A DNA stretch of 64,000 nucleotides from Flavimaribacter sediminis (GTDB lineage Bacteria > Pseudomonadota > Alphaproteobacteria > Rhizobiales > Rhizobiaceae), in the NCBI RefSeq assembly GCF_019492055.1, contig NZ_JAICBX010000001.1, positions 310,001 to 374,000 of the forward strand. The letters are read 5' to 3'. The notes beneath the pieces were generated by a model. That model was not told the origin of the DNA, did no database searches, and was given only the letters and a program-made list of their open reading frames with translations. The position numbers and the translations under genes are program-made. The stretch's first letter is position 1, and every line of letters begins with the position of its first letter. Of the stretch, positions 47,100-55,643 are shown piece by piece.

Positions 47100-48284
47100 T
47101 CAGTCGCACTTGTCGGCGGGCGCTTCGTCGAACTTCGTCCACTCACCGTCCTTGATCTCGATGACGTAACCGGCGAGTTCCGCGTCGTTGCCGTCGAAGC
47201 AGATGTCGTCGGCGAGGATGCCGCTGAAGCGGATGCCCTTCATGCCGTCAGCCAGCGCTTCGCGCTCTTCCTGCAGCTTGTCGGGATCGCCGGTGGTTCC
47301 GGCCGCTTCCATGAGCTGCTTGATGAGGTAGACGGTGTCATAGGCCTGGGCGTCGGAATGGTGCGCGCCGGCTTTCGGGATGCCGCGTTCATTGGCCAGT
47401 TCGACGAACTTTTCGTTGAAGGCCTGGCTTTCCGGGGTTCTTCCTTTCCAGAAACCGGCCATCATGAGTGTGCCGTCGCCGGCGGGACCGAAGAGTTCGA
47501 CGACATTGGGATCGGAGAAGATCTGAGAACCAATAACCCGTCCCTGATAGTCCTGGCGGTCCAGTTCAGCGATCAGCTTGGAAGCCGATCCGGGCAGGGC
47601 GGCGACCGCGACGATGTCCGGATTGCTCTGCAGGATCTTCGCCACCTGGGCGGAGAGGTCGAAGCTCTTGTACTGGACCGGGATCGGATCGCCATGCTTG
47701 ATGCCGGCCTGCTCCAGCAGCGCCGGATAGAGCTTGGTGCCGGCGGCGTTGGAAACGACTTCCTCCGAAATATAGACGATTTCGGCGGTGTCCATCTTGA
47801 TGCCGGCTTTCTTCATTGCGGCAAGCAGACGACCGAACTGCTTGAACTCGTCTTCCGACAGGCGCCAGCCGTAGCGCTTGCCATCGGTCAGGCCCGGCGC
47901 CGAGGACGATGTCGGCATCATCAGAACCTTGAGGCGTTCGGCGTCGTTCAGGGCAACGGAGGCTTCGCCGGACGAGAAGGGTCCGACGATCGCGAGCACC
48001 TTGTCGTCCTGGGCCAGCGTGCGGGCGGCGACTGCGGCCTGTTTCGGGTCGGATCCGGTGTCGTAGCGGATCAGTTCGATCGGCTTTCCATTGATGCCGC
48101 CGGCGGCGTTGATTTCGTCGACGGCGATGTCCACTGCGACGACCGTCGGCTCGGCGGCGCTTTTGAGGACGCCTGCGGTTGCGACGATATTGCCGATCTT
48201 GATGGTTTCCTGCGCCCATGACGCGCCGGCGCAGAGGGCGATAGCCGCGGCAGCGGCGAGGATGCCTGCTGTTCTCTTTCTCAT
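47100..48284 (-). CDS. branched-chain-type ABC transporter substrate-binding protein
   Basis: The 394-residue precursor has a signal peptide (GILAAAAAIALCAGASWAQ) and the type I periplasmic-binding fold of Leu/Ile/Val-binding proteins: IKIGNIVATAGVLKSAAEPT, AAGGINGKPIELIRYDTGSD and VLAIVGPFSSGEASVALNDA. ATG 48284 is preferred, with AAGGAA upstream. Proteins of this family often bind aromatic or amide compounds as well as amino acids. It is the last gene of the livHMGF-type operon. Confidence 0.92.
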   Translation of the reverse strand: MRKRTAGILAAAAAIALCAGASWAQETIKIGNIVATAGVLKSAAEPTVVAVDIAVDEINAAGGINGKPIELIRYDTGSDPKQAAVAARTLAQDDKVLAIVGPFSSGEASVALNDAERLKVLMMPTSSSAPGLTDGKRYGWRLSEDEFKQFGRLLAAMKKAGIKMDTAEIVYISEEVVSNAAGTKLYPALLEQAGIKHGDPIPVQYKSFDLSAQVAKILQSNPDIVAVAALPGSASKLIAELDRQDYQGRVIGSQIFSDPNVVELFGPAGDGTLMMAGFWKGRTPESQAFNEKFVELANERGIPKAGAHHSDAQAYDTVYLIKQLMEAAGTTGDPDKLQEEREALADGMKGIRFSGILADDICFDGNDAELAGYVIEIKDGEWTKFDEAPADKCD

Positions 48285-48309
48285 CTGGAAGTTCCTTTTC
48301 TGCATTGTT

Positions 48310-49053
48310 TTATGGTTGCTCTTCGAGCACACGCGCTGATCCGTCGCCGTCACTGCCTCCCAGATAGGCCTCGGTCAACGCTGTGTTTGTTGCGAGGGCC
48401 TCCGCCTGGTCCTCGAGTACTTTCCTGCCAAGCTCCAGAACGTATCCGCGCGACGCGATGTCCAACGCCATGCTCGTGTTCTGCTCGACAAGCAGGATGG
48501 CGATCCCGTCCTTGTTGAGTTCGCCGAGAAGATTGAACAGCCGGTCGACGTAGAGCGGCGACAGGCCGAGAGAGGGCTCGTCCAGCATGATCAGTCGCGG
48601 TCTTCCAACCAGTGCGCGACCGATGGCGAGCATCTGCTGCTCGCCGCCCGACAGCGTCTTTGCGCTCATGTGACGTCTTTCGGCGAGATTGGGAAACCGG
48701 TCGTAGATCTCCGTCAGATCCTTCTCGATGTTGTCGTCACGACGCAGATAGGCGCCCATCAACAGGTTTTCGTTCACGGTCATCGAAACGAATATCTGTC
48801 GGCCTTCGGGAACGAGAACCATGCCGGCCTTCACCCTTGCCGCAGGTGATTTCGATGTCATGTCCTTGCCGTCGAACACGATGCGGCCGCCGCTTGTTCC
48901 CACCGCGCCCTGCAAGGCCCTCAAAAGCGATGTCTTTCCCGCGCCATTGGAGCCGAGAACCGTGACGACCTCGTTGTCGCCAACCGTCATGTCGAGCGAC
49001 TGGACCGCTCGCGTCCGTCCGTAGGTAACGTTGAGAGCCTCGACCTCAAGCAT
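48310..49053 (-). CDS. branched-chain-type ABC transporter ATP-binding protein (LivF type)
   Basis: The 247-residue ATPase has GSNGAGKTSLLRAL (Walker A), LSGGEQQMLAIGRAL (signature), LIMLDEPSLGLSP (Walker B) and ILLVEQNTSMALDIA (H-loop region). Its short length and pattern match LivF. ATG 49053 overlaps the end of the LivG-type gene by eight bases. It pairs with the LivG-type ATPase under the two permeases. Confidence 0.94.
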   Translation of the reverse strand: MLEVEALNVTYGRTRAVQSLDMTVGDNEVVTVLGSNGAGKTSLLRALQGAVGTSGGRIVFDGKDMTSKSPAARVKAGMVLVPEGRQIFVSMTVNENLLMGAYLRRDDNIEKDLTEIYDRFPNLAERRHMSAKTLSGGEQQMLAIGRALVGRPRLIMLDEPSLGLSPLYVDRLFNLLGELNKDGIAILLVEQNTSMALDIASRGYVLELGRKVLEDQAEALATNTALTEAYLGGSDGDGSARVLEEQP

Positions 49054-49840
49054 CTGCGCCTCCGGCGACAACGTGATCCTTGACGTGACGCGAACCCAGA
49101 TAGGCTTCCAGCACCAGCGGATCGTCCTGTACGTATTTTGTCGAGCCCTCGTAGATCTTGCTGCCGAAGTTGAGGACAACCGCCTCCTCGCAGAGGCTGC
49201 GCACCAGCCCCATGTCGTGCTCCACGATCAGAATGGTCGTGCCTGTCTCGGAGATGGTGATCAGAAAATCGCGCAGGCTTGCCGTTTCAGCCGGGTTCAG
49301 GCCGGCGGCGGGTTCGTCCAGCATGAGCAACTTTGGCTTCGCCGCCAGCGCCCGAACGACCTCGATCTTCTTGCGGATGCCGTAGGGCAACGTCGCCACG
49401 ACGTCTCCGGGAAAGGTGCCCAGTCCCATGCTGGCGAGCAGGTCCTCGGCCTCGCGGCGCGAACGCGACCGGCGGAACAGCGGCAGCGCCATATCACTCG
49501 GACCTGACGCGTGCGACTGCTGACCGAGCATGATGTTCTCGACGACCGACAGGTGCGGCATCAGGCGGATATTCTGGAAACTTCTGGCAAGGCCGAGGCC
49601 GATCCGCTTGCGCGACGGCACTGCGGTAATGTCCGCGCCATCGAAGCTGATGGAGCCGCTGTCGGGCGTATAGACGCCGGATATGAGGTTGAAGATCGTT
49701 GTCTTTCCAGCCCCGTTCGGTCCGATCAGCGCAATCCGGGATCCGCTCTCGACGTCGAAGCTGACATCCGAGATGACCTGCAGCCCGCCGAAGCTTTTGC
49801 TGACGGCGTTCACGGATAGCAGGGGTTGCGCAGAACTCAT
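49046..49840 (-). CDS. branched-chain-type ABC transporter ATP-binding protein (LivG type)
   Basis: The 264-residue ATPase has GPNGAGKTTIFNLISG (Walker A), LPYGIRKKIEVVRAL (atypical signature as in LivG), LLMLDEPAAGLNP (Walker B) and ILIVEHDMGLV. The insert with FQNIRLMPHLSVVENIMLG is typical. The start overlaps the LivM-type stop by four bases and its stop overlaps LivF. Confidence 0.94.
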   Translation of the reverse strand: MSSAQPLLSVNAVSKSFGGLQVISDVSFDVESGSRIALIGPNGAGKTTIFNLISGVYTPDSGSISFDGADITAVPSRKRIGLGLARSFQNIRLMPHLSVVENIMLGQQSHASGPSDMALPLFRRSRSRREAEDLLASMGLGTFPGDVVATLPYGIRKKIEVVRALAAKPKLLMLDEPAAGLNPAETASLRDFLITISETGTTILIVEHDMGLVRSLCEEAVVLNFGSKIYEGSTKYVQDDPLVLEAYLGSRHVKDHVVAGGADA

Positions 49841-50766
49841 TCCAGCACCTCCCCGCCAGGGTTGCGCGCACTCGGTTTGCGCAGCCGCAGATGAGCGAGC
49901 ATCGGTCTCGTGATGAGGCCTTCAGGGCGGAACACCATCATCAGAACCGTCAGGACCCCCAGGATGACGAAGCGCCAGGATTCGTCCGGCGGGGCGACGT
50001 TTTCAGCATCGCCGAACAGGCCGACGAGGAAGGTCTTCGTTGCCGGCAGCAAATCCCGCAAAACCTCTGGAAGCAGGGTGAAGAAGGTGGCGCCCGCCAG
50101 AGGCCCCCAGGCGGTCTGGGTGCCTCCTAGCAGAACGTAGAGCAGCACGTAAATGGAGAGAATGGCGTTGAAGCTTTGAACTTCCACGAAGGTGAACGTA
50201 TGCGCATAGAGACCGCCGGCAAGACCCGCCAGCGCCGCTCCCATCGAAAAAGCGATGACCTTCACCTTGCGGATCGGAACGCCCATCAGGTCAGACACTT
50301 CTTCATCGTCATGGATTGCGCGCATGTTCAGGCCGAAGCGCGTCGACATGATGTAGAACACGAACAGGGTGACGACCGCGGCGATGATGACCGGCACATA
50401 CCATTCGACGTATCCGGGAACGGATATGCCCATCGCGCCGCCGAAAGTATCGGAATTCAGCAAGGCGCCGGCGATTACCTCGGCGAAAGCGAATGTCGCC
50501 AGGACGAGATAGACGCCGCGGGTCCTCAGGATCGGCAATGCGATTGCGAAACCGAAAACACCGGAGAGCAAAAGCCCGGACAGCAGCGTCAGAAAGACGG
50601 GAAAACCGTAGGTGGCTGAAAGATAGGCCGCCGCATAGGCGCCAACGGCCTGGAAACCTGCGCCGCCGAGATTGAGCTGTCCGGTGGCGACGGAGAGATA
50701 TATGCCATAGGCGAAAATGATGTTTATGGCGAGAATCGCCAGGATTCCCGACATGTAGCCGCTCAT
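49837..50766 (-). CDS. branched-chain-type ABC transporter permease (LivM type)
   Basis: The 309-residue permease has about eight to nine membrane spans, starting ILAILAINIIFAYGIYLSVA, with the family motif GQLNLGGAGFQAVGAYAAAY and the EAA-like loop DDEEVSDLMGVPIRKVKVIA. ATG 50766 lies one base after the LivH-type stop. Together with the LivH-type protein it forms the membrane channel. Confidence 0.93.
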   Translation of the reverse strand: MSGYMSGILAILAINIIFAYGIYLSVATGQLNLGGAGFQAVGAYAAAYLSATYGFPVFLTLLSGLLLSGVFGFAIALPILRTRGVYLVLATFAFAEVIAGALLNSDTFGGAMGISVPGYVEWYVPVIIAAVVTLFVFYIMSTRFGLNMRAIHDDEEVSDLMGVPIRKVKVIAFSMGAALAGLAGGLYAHTFTFVEVQSFNAILSIYVLLYVLLGGTQTAWGPLAGATFFTLLPEVLRDLLPATKTFLVGLFGDAENVAPPDESWRFVILGVLTVLMMVFRPEGLITRPMLAHLRLRKPSARNPGGEVLE

Positions 50767-50767
50767 G

Positions 50768-51685
50768 TCAGAGTTTCCCCTTGCCGATGGCGTTGTGGCC
50801 GAGCAGTCCGCTCGGATAGGCGATGAGCGTAAGAAGCAGCGCGCCCCAGACAACCACCTGAACGGTGTCCGCGCCGAAGAAGTGAACCGTCATCAGTTCG
50901 AGAACGCCGACAATCAGACCTCCGATGACCGCGCCCCAGATCGAACCAAGGCCGCCGATCACCATTCCCGCGATCGCCTTCGTGCCGATATCCTCGCCCA
51001 TCAGCGGCGAGACCTCGCCGTAGTTCACCGCGAAAAGAGCGCCCGCCAGGCCGCACAGGAGTCCCGTCAGCATGAAAACCACAGGTACGACGCGCTTGGT
51101 GTCCACGCCAAGAATATTGGCCGCGTCGGGGTTCTCGGCAATCGCCCTCAGTCCCCGACCGATTCGCGTGCGCCGGATCAGCATGGTCAGGAAAATCACG
51201 ATCAGAACGGTGACAAACAGGCTGATCAACTGCGGAACCCGAATGAACAGGCCGCCGACGTTGAGCGTGAGGTCAGCGTCCGGTCCGGCGAACCGGCGCT
51301 CCTCGGTCCCGTAGCCGATCCGGACAAGGTTTTCGAGGATCAGCAGAAATCCAAGAGAACTCACCAGCGGAATGGCGTGCTCGGTGGAGTCGCCGTAGCG
51401 CGTCTTCAGATACCGGAAGGTGAACCGCTCAACCAGCAACGAAGCCAGAATGGCGAGCACTACGCCCGCGGCAAGCGCCAGGGGCCAGGGCATAGGTCCG
51501 GACAACCCGAACGGCAGACCGTAGTAGGACAGCGCCCACCCCATCATGCCGGCGAGCATGAACAGCGTCGGAATGGTGAAATTGAGGAAGTTGAGAATGC
51601 CGATCGTCAGTGTGAAGGCGACGGCCACCGTCACGTAAACGCTGCCGAGCATGATGCTGTTTACGAGTTGCTGAACCAGAAGCAT
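50768..51685 (-). CDS. branched-chain-type ABC transporter permease (LivH type)
   Basis: The 305-residue permease starts MLLVQQLVNSIMLGSVYVTV and has about eight membrane spans, with the family motif FTLTIGILNFLNFTIPTLFM and the EAA-like loop ENPDAANILGVDTKRV. It is the first gene of the operon. Its promoter region, shared with the divergent monooxygenase gene, holds paired TTGTACACAA sites. Confidence 0.93.
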   Translation of the reverse strand: MLLVQQLVNSIMLGSVYVTVAVAFTLTIGILNFLNFTIPTLFMLAGMMGWALSYYGLPFGLSGPMPWPLALAAGVVLAILASLLVERFTFRYLKTRYGDSTEHAIPLVSSLGFLLILENLVRIGYGTEERRFAGPDADLTLNVGGLFIRVPQLISLFVTVLIVIFLTMLIRRTRIGRGLRAIAENPDAANILGVDTKRVVPVVFMLTGLLCGLAGALFAVNYGEVSPLMGEDIGTKAIAGMVIGGLGSIWGAVIGGLIVGVLELMTVHFFGADTVQVVVWGALLLTLIAYPSGLLGHNAIGKGKL

Positions 51686-51714
51686 CAGTCACATCCCGCG
51701 ACGATCAAGCGATG

Positions 51715-51725
51715 TTTGTACACAA
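51715..51725. promoter_or_regulatory. class 2 operator candidate, copy 1
   Basis: TTTGTACACAA contains TTGT-AC-ACAA, an inverted repeat with a two-base spacer, 30 bases upstream of the LivH-type start. An identical copy lies at 51948. The TNGT...ACNA form is typical of FadR/FCD-type GntR operators. Confidence 0.5.
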
Positions 51726-51934
51726 ATATCGCAGTTTCTTCGCCTTGCGCAAAGGAAAAACGGACAAGCCGCCTGTTCGCGGCTTGCAGTCCCTGAATCC
51801 ATTGGCAACACGTAAAATTCCCGGAATAGACGGTCATTATCTTCTGTCGAGCCAGTTTCTTGCCTTTTCGGGAATTCTGACCACCGGTCAAAGCACCCTT
51901 AATTTGATATGCATTTCAAAAAATCAGGAGTTGA

Positions 51935-51948
51935 TTTGTCCTGACCTT
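51935..51948. promoter_or_regulatory. class 1 operator-like site
   Basis: TTTGTCCTGACCTT matches the perfect palindrome at 43967 in 10 of 14 positions, including TTTGTC and the facing GAC. It directly abuts the class 2 site and lies about 60 bases before the monooxygenase start. Confidence 0.4.
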
Positions 51949-51958
51949 TTGTACACAA
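51948..51958. promoter_or_regulatory. class 2 operator candidate, copy 2
   Basis: This is an identical TTTGTACACAA to that at 51715, about 50 bases before the monooxygenase start. One copy near each divergent gene suggests joint repression by one GntR protein, most simply the FCD-type regulator at 54915. Confidence 0.5.
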
Positions 51959-52007
51959 TGCTGAGCATCATAAAGGTTGTCAAGTGTATATGCGGAGGCA
52001 AATGGAA

Positions 52008-53210
52008 ATGTCGGACGGTGCGGAACGGGTCTTGGTTGTGGGCGCAGGTCCGGTCGGTCTGGTAACGGCGGCCTGCCTCGGCGAAGCAGGCATTCCCGTC
52101 ACGGTTATCGACGCTTACGAAGAACTGCCAAAGGATCTGCGCGCGTCCACTTTCCATCCTCCGACCCTCGACATGCTCGACCGCTTCGGCATTTCCGAAA
52201 AGCTCATCGCGCGTGGACTGATCTGCCCGAAATGGCAGTTTCGGGATCGCGCGGAGGGCGTCGTCGCGGAATTCGATCTGGGACACCTGAAGGATGAAAC
52301 CAACCATCCCTATCGGCTGCAATGCGAGCAGTGGAAGCTGTCCGAGCACCTGCGCGAACTGATCGAAGACTCCGATCTGATCGATCTGCAATACGGGCTG
52401 GAGGGCCAGTCCGTGTCGCAGACCGACGACGGCGTTGTGCTGACGGTGCGCAATCCGGATGGATCCATTGGGGAGATGCGCGCGCGCTATCTGGTCGCCG
52501 CCGACGGGGCGCACAGCAATGTCCGCAAGTCGCTCGACATCGAATTCGAGGGATTGACCATTCCGGAAATATTCCTGTCGATGTCGACGGAGTTCGACTT
52601 CGGTGAGGCAATTCCGGATCTGGCGCCCATCGCCTATCTGACGGATCCGGACGAATGGGCGGTTCTTCTGCGAACGCCTTCGCTGTGGCGCGTCCTTTTG
52701 CCGACTGATCCGAACCTTACGGACGAAGAGATCAAGGCGCCCGACAACATGGAGATGCGTCTCCAGAAACTCTGCCCCAAACCCGGCCGCTACGACGTCG
52801 TCCACTCGACTGCCTACCGGGTGCACCAGCGCGTCGCGAAATCATACGTCAAGGGTCGGATTTTTCTGACCGGCGACGCCGCGCATCTCAACAATCCGCT
52901 GGGCGGCATGGGCATGAACGGCGGCATTCACGACGCCGTCAACCTGACCGAAAAACTTGTGCTTGTATGGCGCGGCGCGCCTCTGGAAAGCCTCGGTCGC
53001 TATGAACGGCAGCGCCGCAAGGTGGCGATCGACACGGTCCAGTCCCAGTCACTGCGCAACCGGCAGATCATGGCCGAAAATGATCCGGAAGCGCGCCGGG
53101 CGTACCATGACGAACTGCGGGCGATTGCCGCCGATCCGGCCCGGCACAAGGAGTATCTGATGAAATCGTCAATGCTCCAGTCTCTGCGCGATCTCGAAAA
53201 AGTCGAATAA
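52008..53210 (+). CDS. FAD-dependent monooxygenase (PHBH/UbiH-like)
   Basis: The 400-residue flavoprotein has the class A monooxygenase motifs: VLVVGAGPVGLVTAACLGEA (FAD), the DG motif YLVAADGAHSNVRKSL, and the GD motif IFLTGDAAHLNNPLGGMGMN. Such enzymes hydroxylate or oxidatively open aromatic and N-heteroaromatic rings with NAD(P)H and O2. I chose ATG 52008, with GGAGG nine bases upstream. It heads the right-going catabolic cluster and is divergent from the ABC importer, which suggests it attacks the imported compound. Confidence 0.92.
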   Translation: MSDGAERVLVVGAGPVGLVTAACLGEAGIPVTVIDAYEELPKDLRASTFHPPTLDMLDRFGISEKLIARGLICPKWQFRDRAEGVVAEFDLGHLKDETNHPYRLQCEQWKLSEHLRELIEDSDLIDLQYGLEGQSVSQTDDGVVLTVRNPDGSIGEMRARYLVAADGAHSNVRKSLDIEFEGLTIPEIFLSMSTEFDFGEAIPDLAPIAYLTDPDEWAVLLRTPSLWRVLLPTDPNLTDEEIKAPDNMEMRLQKLCPKPGRYDVVHSTAYRVHQRVAKSYVKGRIFLTGDAAHLNNPLGGMGMNGGIHDAVNLTEKLVLVWRGAPLESLGRYERQRRKVAIDTVQSQSLRNRQIMAENDPEARRAYHDELRAIAADPARHKEYLMKSSMLQSLRDLEKVE

Positions 53211-53234
53211 TTACAACTGCCAAGGATAAGAATC

Positions 53235-53981
53235 ATGACTGACAGTCTCGGCTACCGAATGAAATTCGGCGTCATTGCCCCTTCGACCAACACGTCCGTC
53301 CAGCCCGAATTTGATGATATGCGCCCGGTCGGTGTGACCAATCACTTTTCGCGCATCATCATTCCGGATGATCCAGTCCATTCGGACGAGGATTTCAACG
53401 AGCTCGTAATGCGAATTCGCGCCGAGACAATGAACGCCATCGATGCGGTCAAGACCTGTTCGCCGGGCGCAATGATCATGGGCATGTCCGCGGAAACCTT
53501 CTGGGACGGCAAGGAACGCGCCGACACGCTGAAGGCCCAGGTCGAGGAAAGGGCGGGTATGCCGGTCGCCATGGGCTCCGACGCCTGCCAGGCGGCTTTG
53601 GCGAAGATGGGCGGCATCAAGCGCATCGCAGTCATTACGCCCTATATGCCGATCGGCGACGAGCAGGTCCGCAAATTCTTCACCGATTGCGGCTATGAAG
53701 TCGTGACCGTGAAGGGGCTGAAATGCAAGAGTCCGATGCTGATCGCCCATGAAAGCGAACAGACGCTGCGCGACGCCATCATCGAGGTCAATGATCCTTC
53801 CGTCGAAGCGATCATCCAGGCGGGCACCAACCTCGCGATGGCGCGCGTGGGAGCAATTGCGGAGTTCTGGCTCGACAAGCCGGTCATCGCGATCAACACG
53901 GCGACCTACTGGCATGCGCTGCGCATGAACGGCATCGAAGACAAGATTCAAGGCTTCGGGTCGCTTTTATCCCATCACTGA
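53235..53981 (+). CDS. Asp/Glu racemase-family (maleate isomerase/AMDase-like) protein without the two cysteines
   Basis: The 248-residue protein matches the Asp/Glu/hydantoin racemase superfamily: MKFGVIAPSTNTSVQPEFDD, MIMGMSAETFWDG, VAMGSDACQAALAKMGGIKR and a C-terminal NTATYWHALRMNGIEDK. Aligned by eye with the paralogue at 58522, the two catalytic-cysteine positions are M84 and G197, so classical two-cysteine isomerisation looks impossible. It may be a decarboxylase-like, binding or otherwise altered enzyme. It lies 24 bases after the monooxygenase. Confidence 0.82.
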   Translation: MTDSLGYRMKFGVIAPSTNTSVQPEFDDMRPVGVTNHFSRIIIPDDPVHSDEDFNELVMRIRAETMNAIDAVKTCSPGAMIMGMSAETFWDGKERADTLKAQVEERAGMPVAMGSDACQAALAKMGGIKRIAVITPYMPIGDEQVRKFFTDCGYEVVTVKGLKCKSPMLIAHESEQTLRDAIIEVNDPSVEAIIQAGTNLAMARVGAIAEFWLDKPVIAINTATYWHALRMNGIEDKIQGFGSLLSHH

Positions 53982-54000
53982 GCCGGAGCGCGGATCCCTC

Positions 54001-54912
54001 ATGCACTACGACTATGTTCCAATATCCAAACGAAATCCGCTGCGCTGGCCGAATGGCCAGCGTCTCGCGATTTTTCTGACCATCAATTTCGAGTACTGGG
54101 ATCCGGTGCAGGAGTCCGAGAAGCCCTATTATCCGGGCGGGCCGGGTATTGTCGGTGGCAATCTGCCGGGTAATGTCTACGACAATCCGAATTTCACCTG
54201 GCGCGAATACGGTCAGCGGGTTGGCGTCTGGCGGTTGTTCGACGTCCTCGACGCCGAAGATGTTGCGGCGAGTTGCACGATGAATGCGAAAATGGCGCTC
54301 GAGCGGCGCGAAGTCATTGACGCGGCGCTGGAGCGGGACTGGGAAATCGTCGCCCACAATTATGTCCAGGACGAACTGTTGACGGACTACATGTTCGACG
54401 AGGCGGCCGAACGGGATGTCATCCGCCGCACGCTGGACGTCTACGAGCAGGCGGTCGGCAAGAAGGCCAGGGGCTGGCTGTCGAGTTCGTTGCGCTCTAC
54501 GCTCAATACGATCGATATCCTGGCTGAAGAGGGGCTGCTTTTTATCACGGACCTACTCAATGACGATCAGCCCTATCTGGTGGAGACCCGGTCGGGACGC
54601 CCGATGGTGTCCATTTCCTACACATCCGAAGTGAATGACTTCAGTTTCCTTCGTCAGGGTTTGACGGTCGACACCGGCTTCCAGATGTTCAAGGAACAGT
54701 TCGACTGGCTTTATGCGGAAAGCGAGACGAGCGGGAGGTTCATGAACATCGGCCTGCATCCGCATGTCATCGGGCAGCCGTTCCGCATTCGCGCCCTGCG
54801 GGACTTTATTCGCTACGCCAAGCAGTTCGATGGCGTCTGGTTTGCCAAGCGGGAGGACATCGCTACATGGTATCTCGACCACCATCAGGAACACATCCCT
54901 CCGAAAGGGTGA
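54001..54912 (+). CDS. polysaccharide-deacetylase-family hydrolase (PuuE/imidase-like)
   Basis: The 303-residue protein belongs to the NodB-fold subgroup seen in allantoinase PuuE and bacterial cyclic-imide hydrolases: NGQRLAIFLTINFEYWDP, FTWREYGQRVGVWRLFDVLD, WEIVAHNYVQDELL and a C-terminal IGLHPHVIGQPFRIRALRDF. There is no signal peptide, which argues against a cell-wall sugar substrate. Ring opening of a cyclic amide or imide is therefore plausible. It sits 19 bases after the racemase-family gene and two bases before the GntR gene. Confidence 0.85.
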   Translation: MHYDYVPISKRNPLRWPNGQRLAIFLTINFEYWDPVQESEKPYYPGGPGIVGGNLPGNVYDNPNFTWREYGQRVGVWRLFDVLDAEDVAASCTMNAKMALERREVIDAALERDWEIVAHNYVQDELLTDYMFDEAAERDVIRRTLDVYEQAVGKKARGWLSSSLRSTLNTIDILAEEGLLFITDLLNDDQPYLVETRSGRPMVSISYTSEVNDFSFLRQGLTVDTGFQMFKEQFDWLYAESETSGRFMNIGLHPHVIGQPFRIRALRDFIRYAKQFDGVWFAKREDIATWYLDHHQEHIPPKG

Positions 54913-54914
54913 GC

Positions 54915-55631
54915 ATGTTCAGTGGAAATGGCCGTTCCGGCGCCGCCGACGCCGAAATTCTGGCGGGTGAACTTGATCTCGAAGAGATCGAGAGACCGGC
55001 GGAACGGGCCTACCAGGGAATACGCCATGCGATCCTGAGCGGCGCTCTGCCGGGCGGTTCGCACCTTCCCGAAGAAGCGCTTGCCCAGATGACCGGGACA
55101 AGCCGCACGCCCGTACGTGAAGCCCTGCGCCGTCTCGTCGCCGAGGGGTTGGCACGCGCCGACAACCGGCACCGCTATGTGGCCGATTTTTCATACCAGG
55201 AACTCAAGATCGTGTTCGATATCAGGGCCAGGCTTGAGAGTTACGCGTCCCGCGTCGCAGCCGAACTGATAACCAAGGCCGAGATTGCCGAACTGGAGCG
55301 CATCGTCGAACAGATTGATGAAATCGGAGAGACCGAGGATCCTGCGCAGATCCGGCTGTTCGCCGACCTGAACACACGGTTTCACACGACTATCGTCGAG
55401 GCCACCCGATCGATACAGATGCAATCGTTGACCGCACAGGCGATTTCGCTGCCGCTTGAATTGATCAAACAGTTCGTCTGGGAGCAGCGCATCAACATCA
55501 CTCGCTCCAACAACCAGCACCGCGATATTGTTGCGGCCTTGCGGGCGCGCGATCCGGAATGGGCCGAAACCGCAATGTCGGGACACATCCTTTCCACACG
55601 TCCGCGCCGCAAGGCGATGTCGTTGAGCTGA
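54915..55631 (+). CDS. GntR-family regulator, FCD type
   Basis: The 238-residue regulator has an N-terminal winged helix (RAYQGIRHAILSGALPGGSH, then EEALAQMTGTSRTPVREALR) and a helical FCD ligand domain. FCD acids and histidines are seen in FDIRARLESYASRVA, DLNTRFHTTIVEAT and NQHRDIVAALRARD. FCD domains bind metal plus an organic acid. It is embedded in the cluster, two bases after the hydrolase gene, and probably controls it through the TTGTACACAA pair. Confidence 0.9.
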   Translation: MFSGNGRSGAADAEILAGELDLEEIERPAERAYQGIRHAILSGALPGGSHLPEEALAQMTGTSRTPVREALRRLVAEGLARADNRHRYVADFSYQELKIVFDIRARLESYASRVAAELITKAEIAELERIVEQIDEIGETEDPAQIRLFADLNTRFHTTIVEATRSIQMQSLTAQAISLPLELIKQFVWEQRINITRSNNQHRDIVAALRARDPEWAETAMSGHILSTRPRRKAMSLS

Positions 55632-55643
55632 ACGGAACTGCCA

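Larger units (their letters stand above)
51686..52007. promoter_or_regulatory. divergent promoter region of transporter operon and catabolic cluster
   Basis: This 322-base region has no gene. It contains two identical copies of TTTGTACACAA (one near each start), a TTTGTC-CT-GACCTT site, and a TGACC/GGTCA inverted repeat (51878-51890). It is the natural place for joint control of import and breakdown. Confidence 0.6.
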
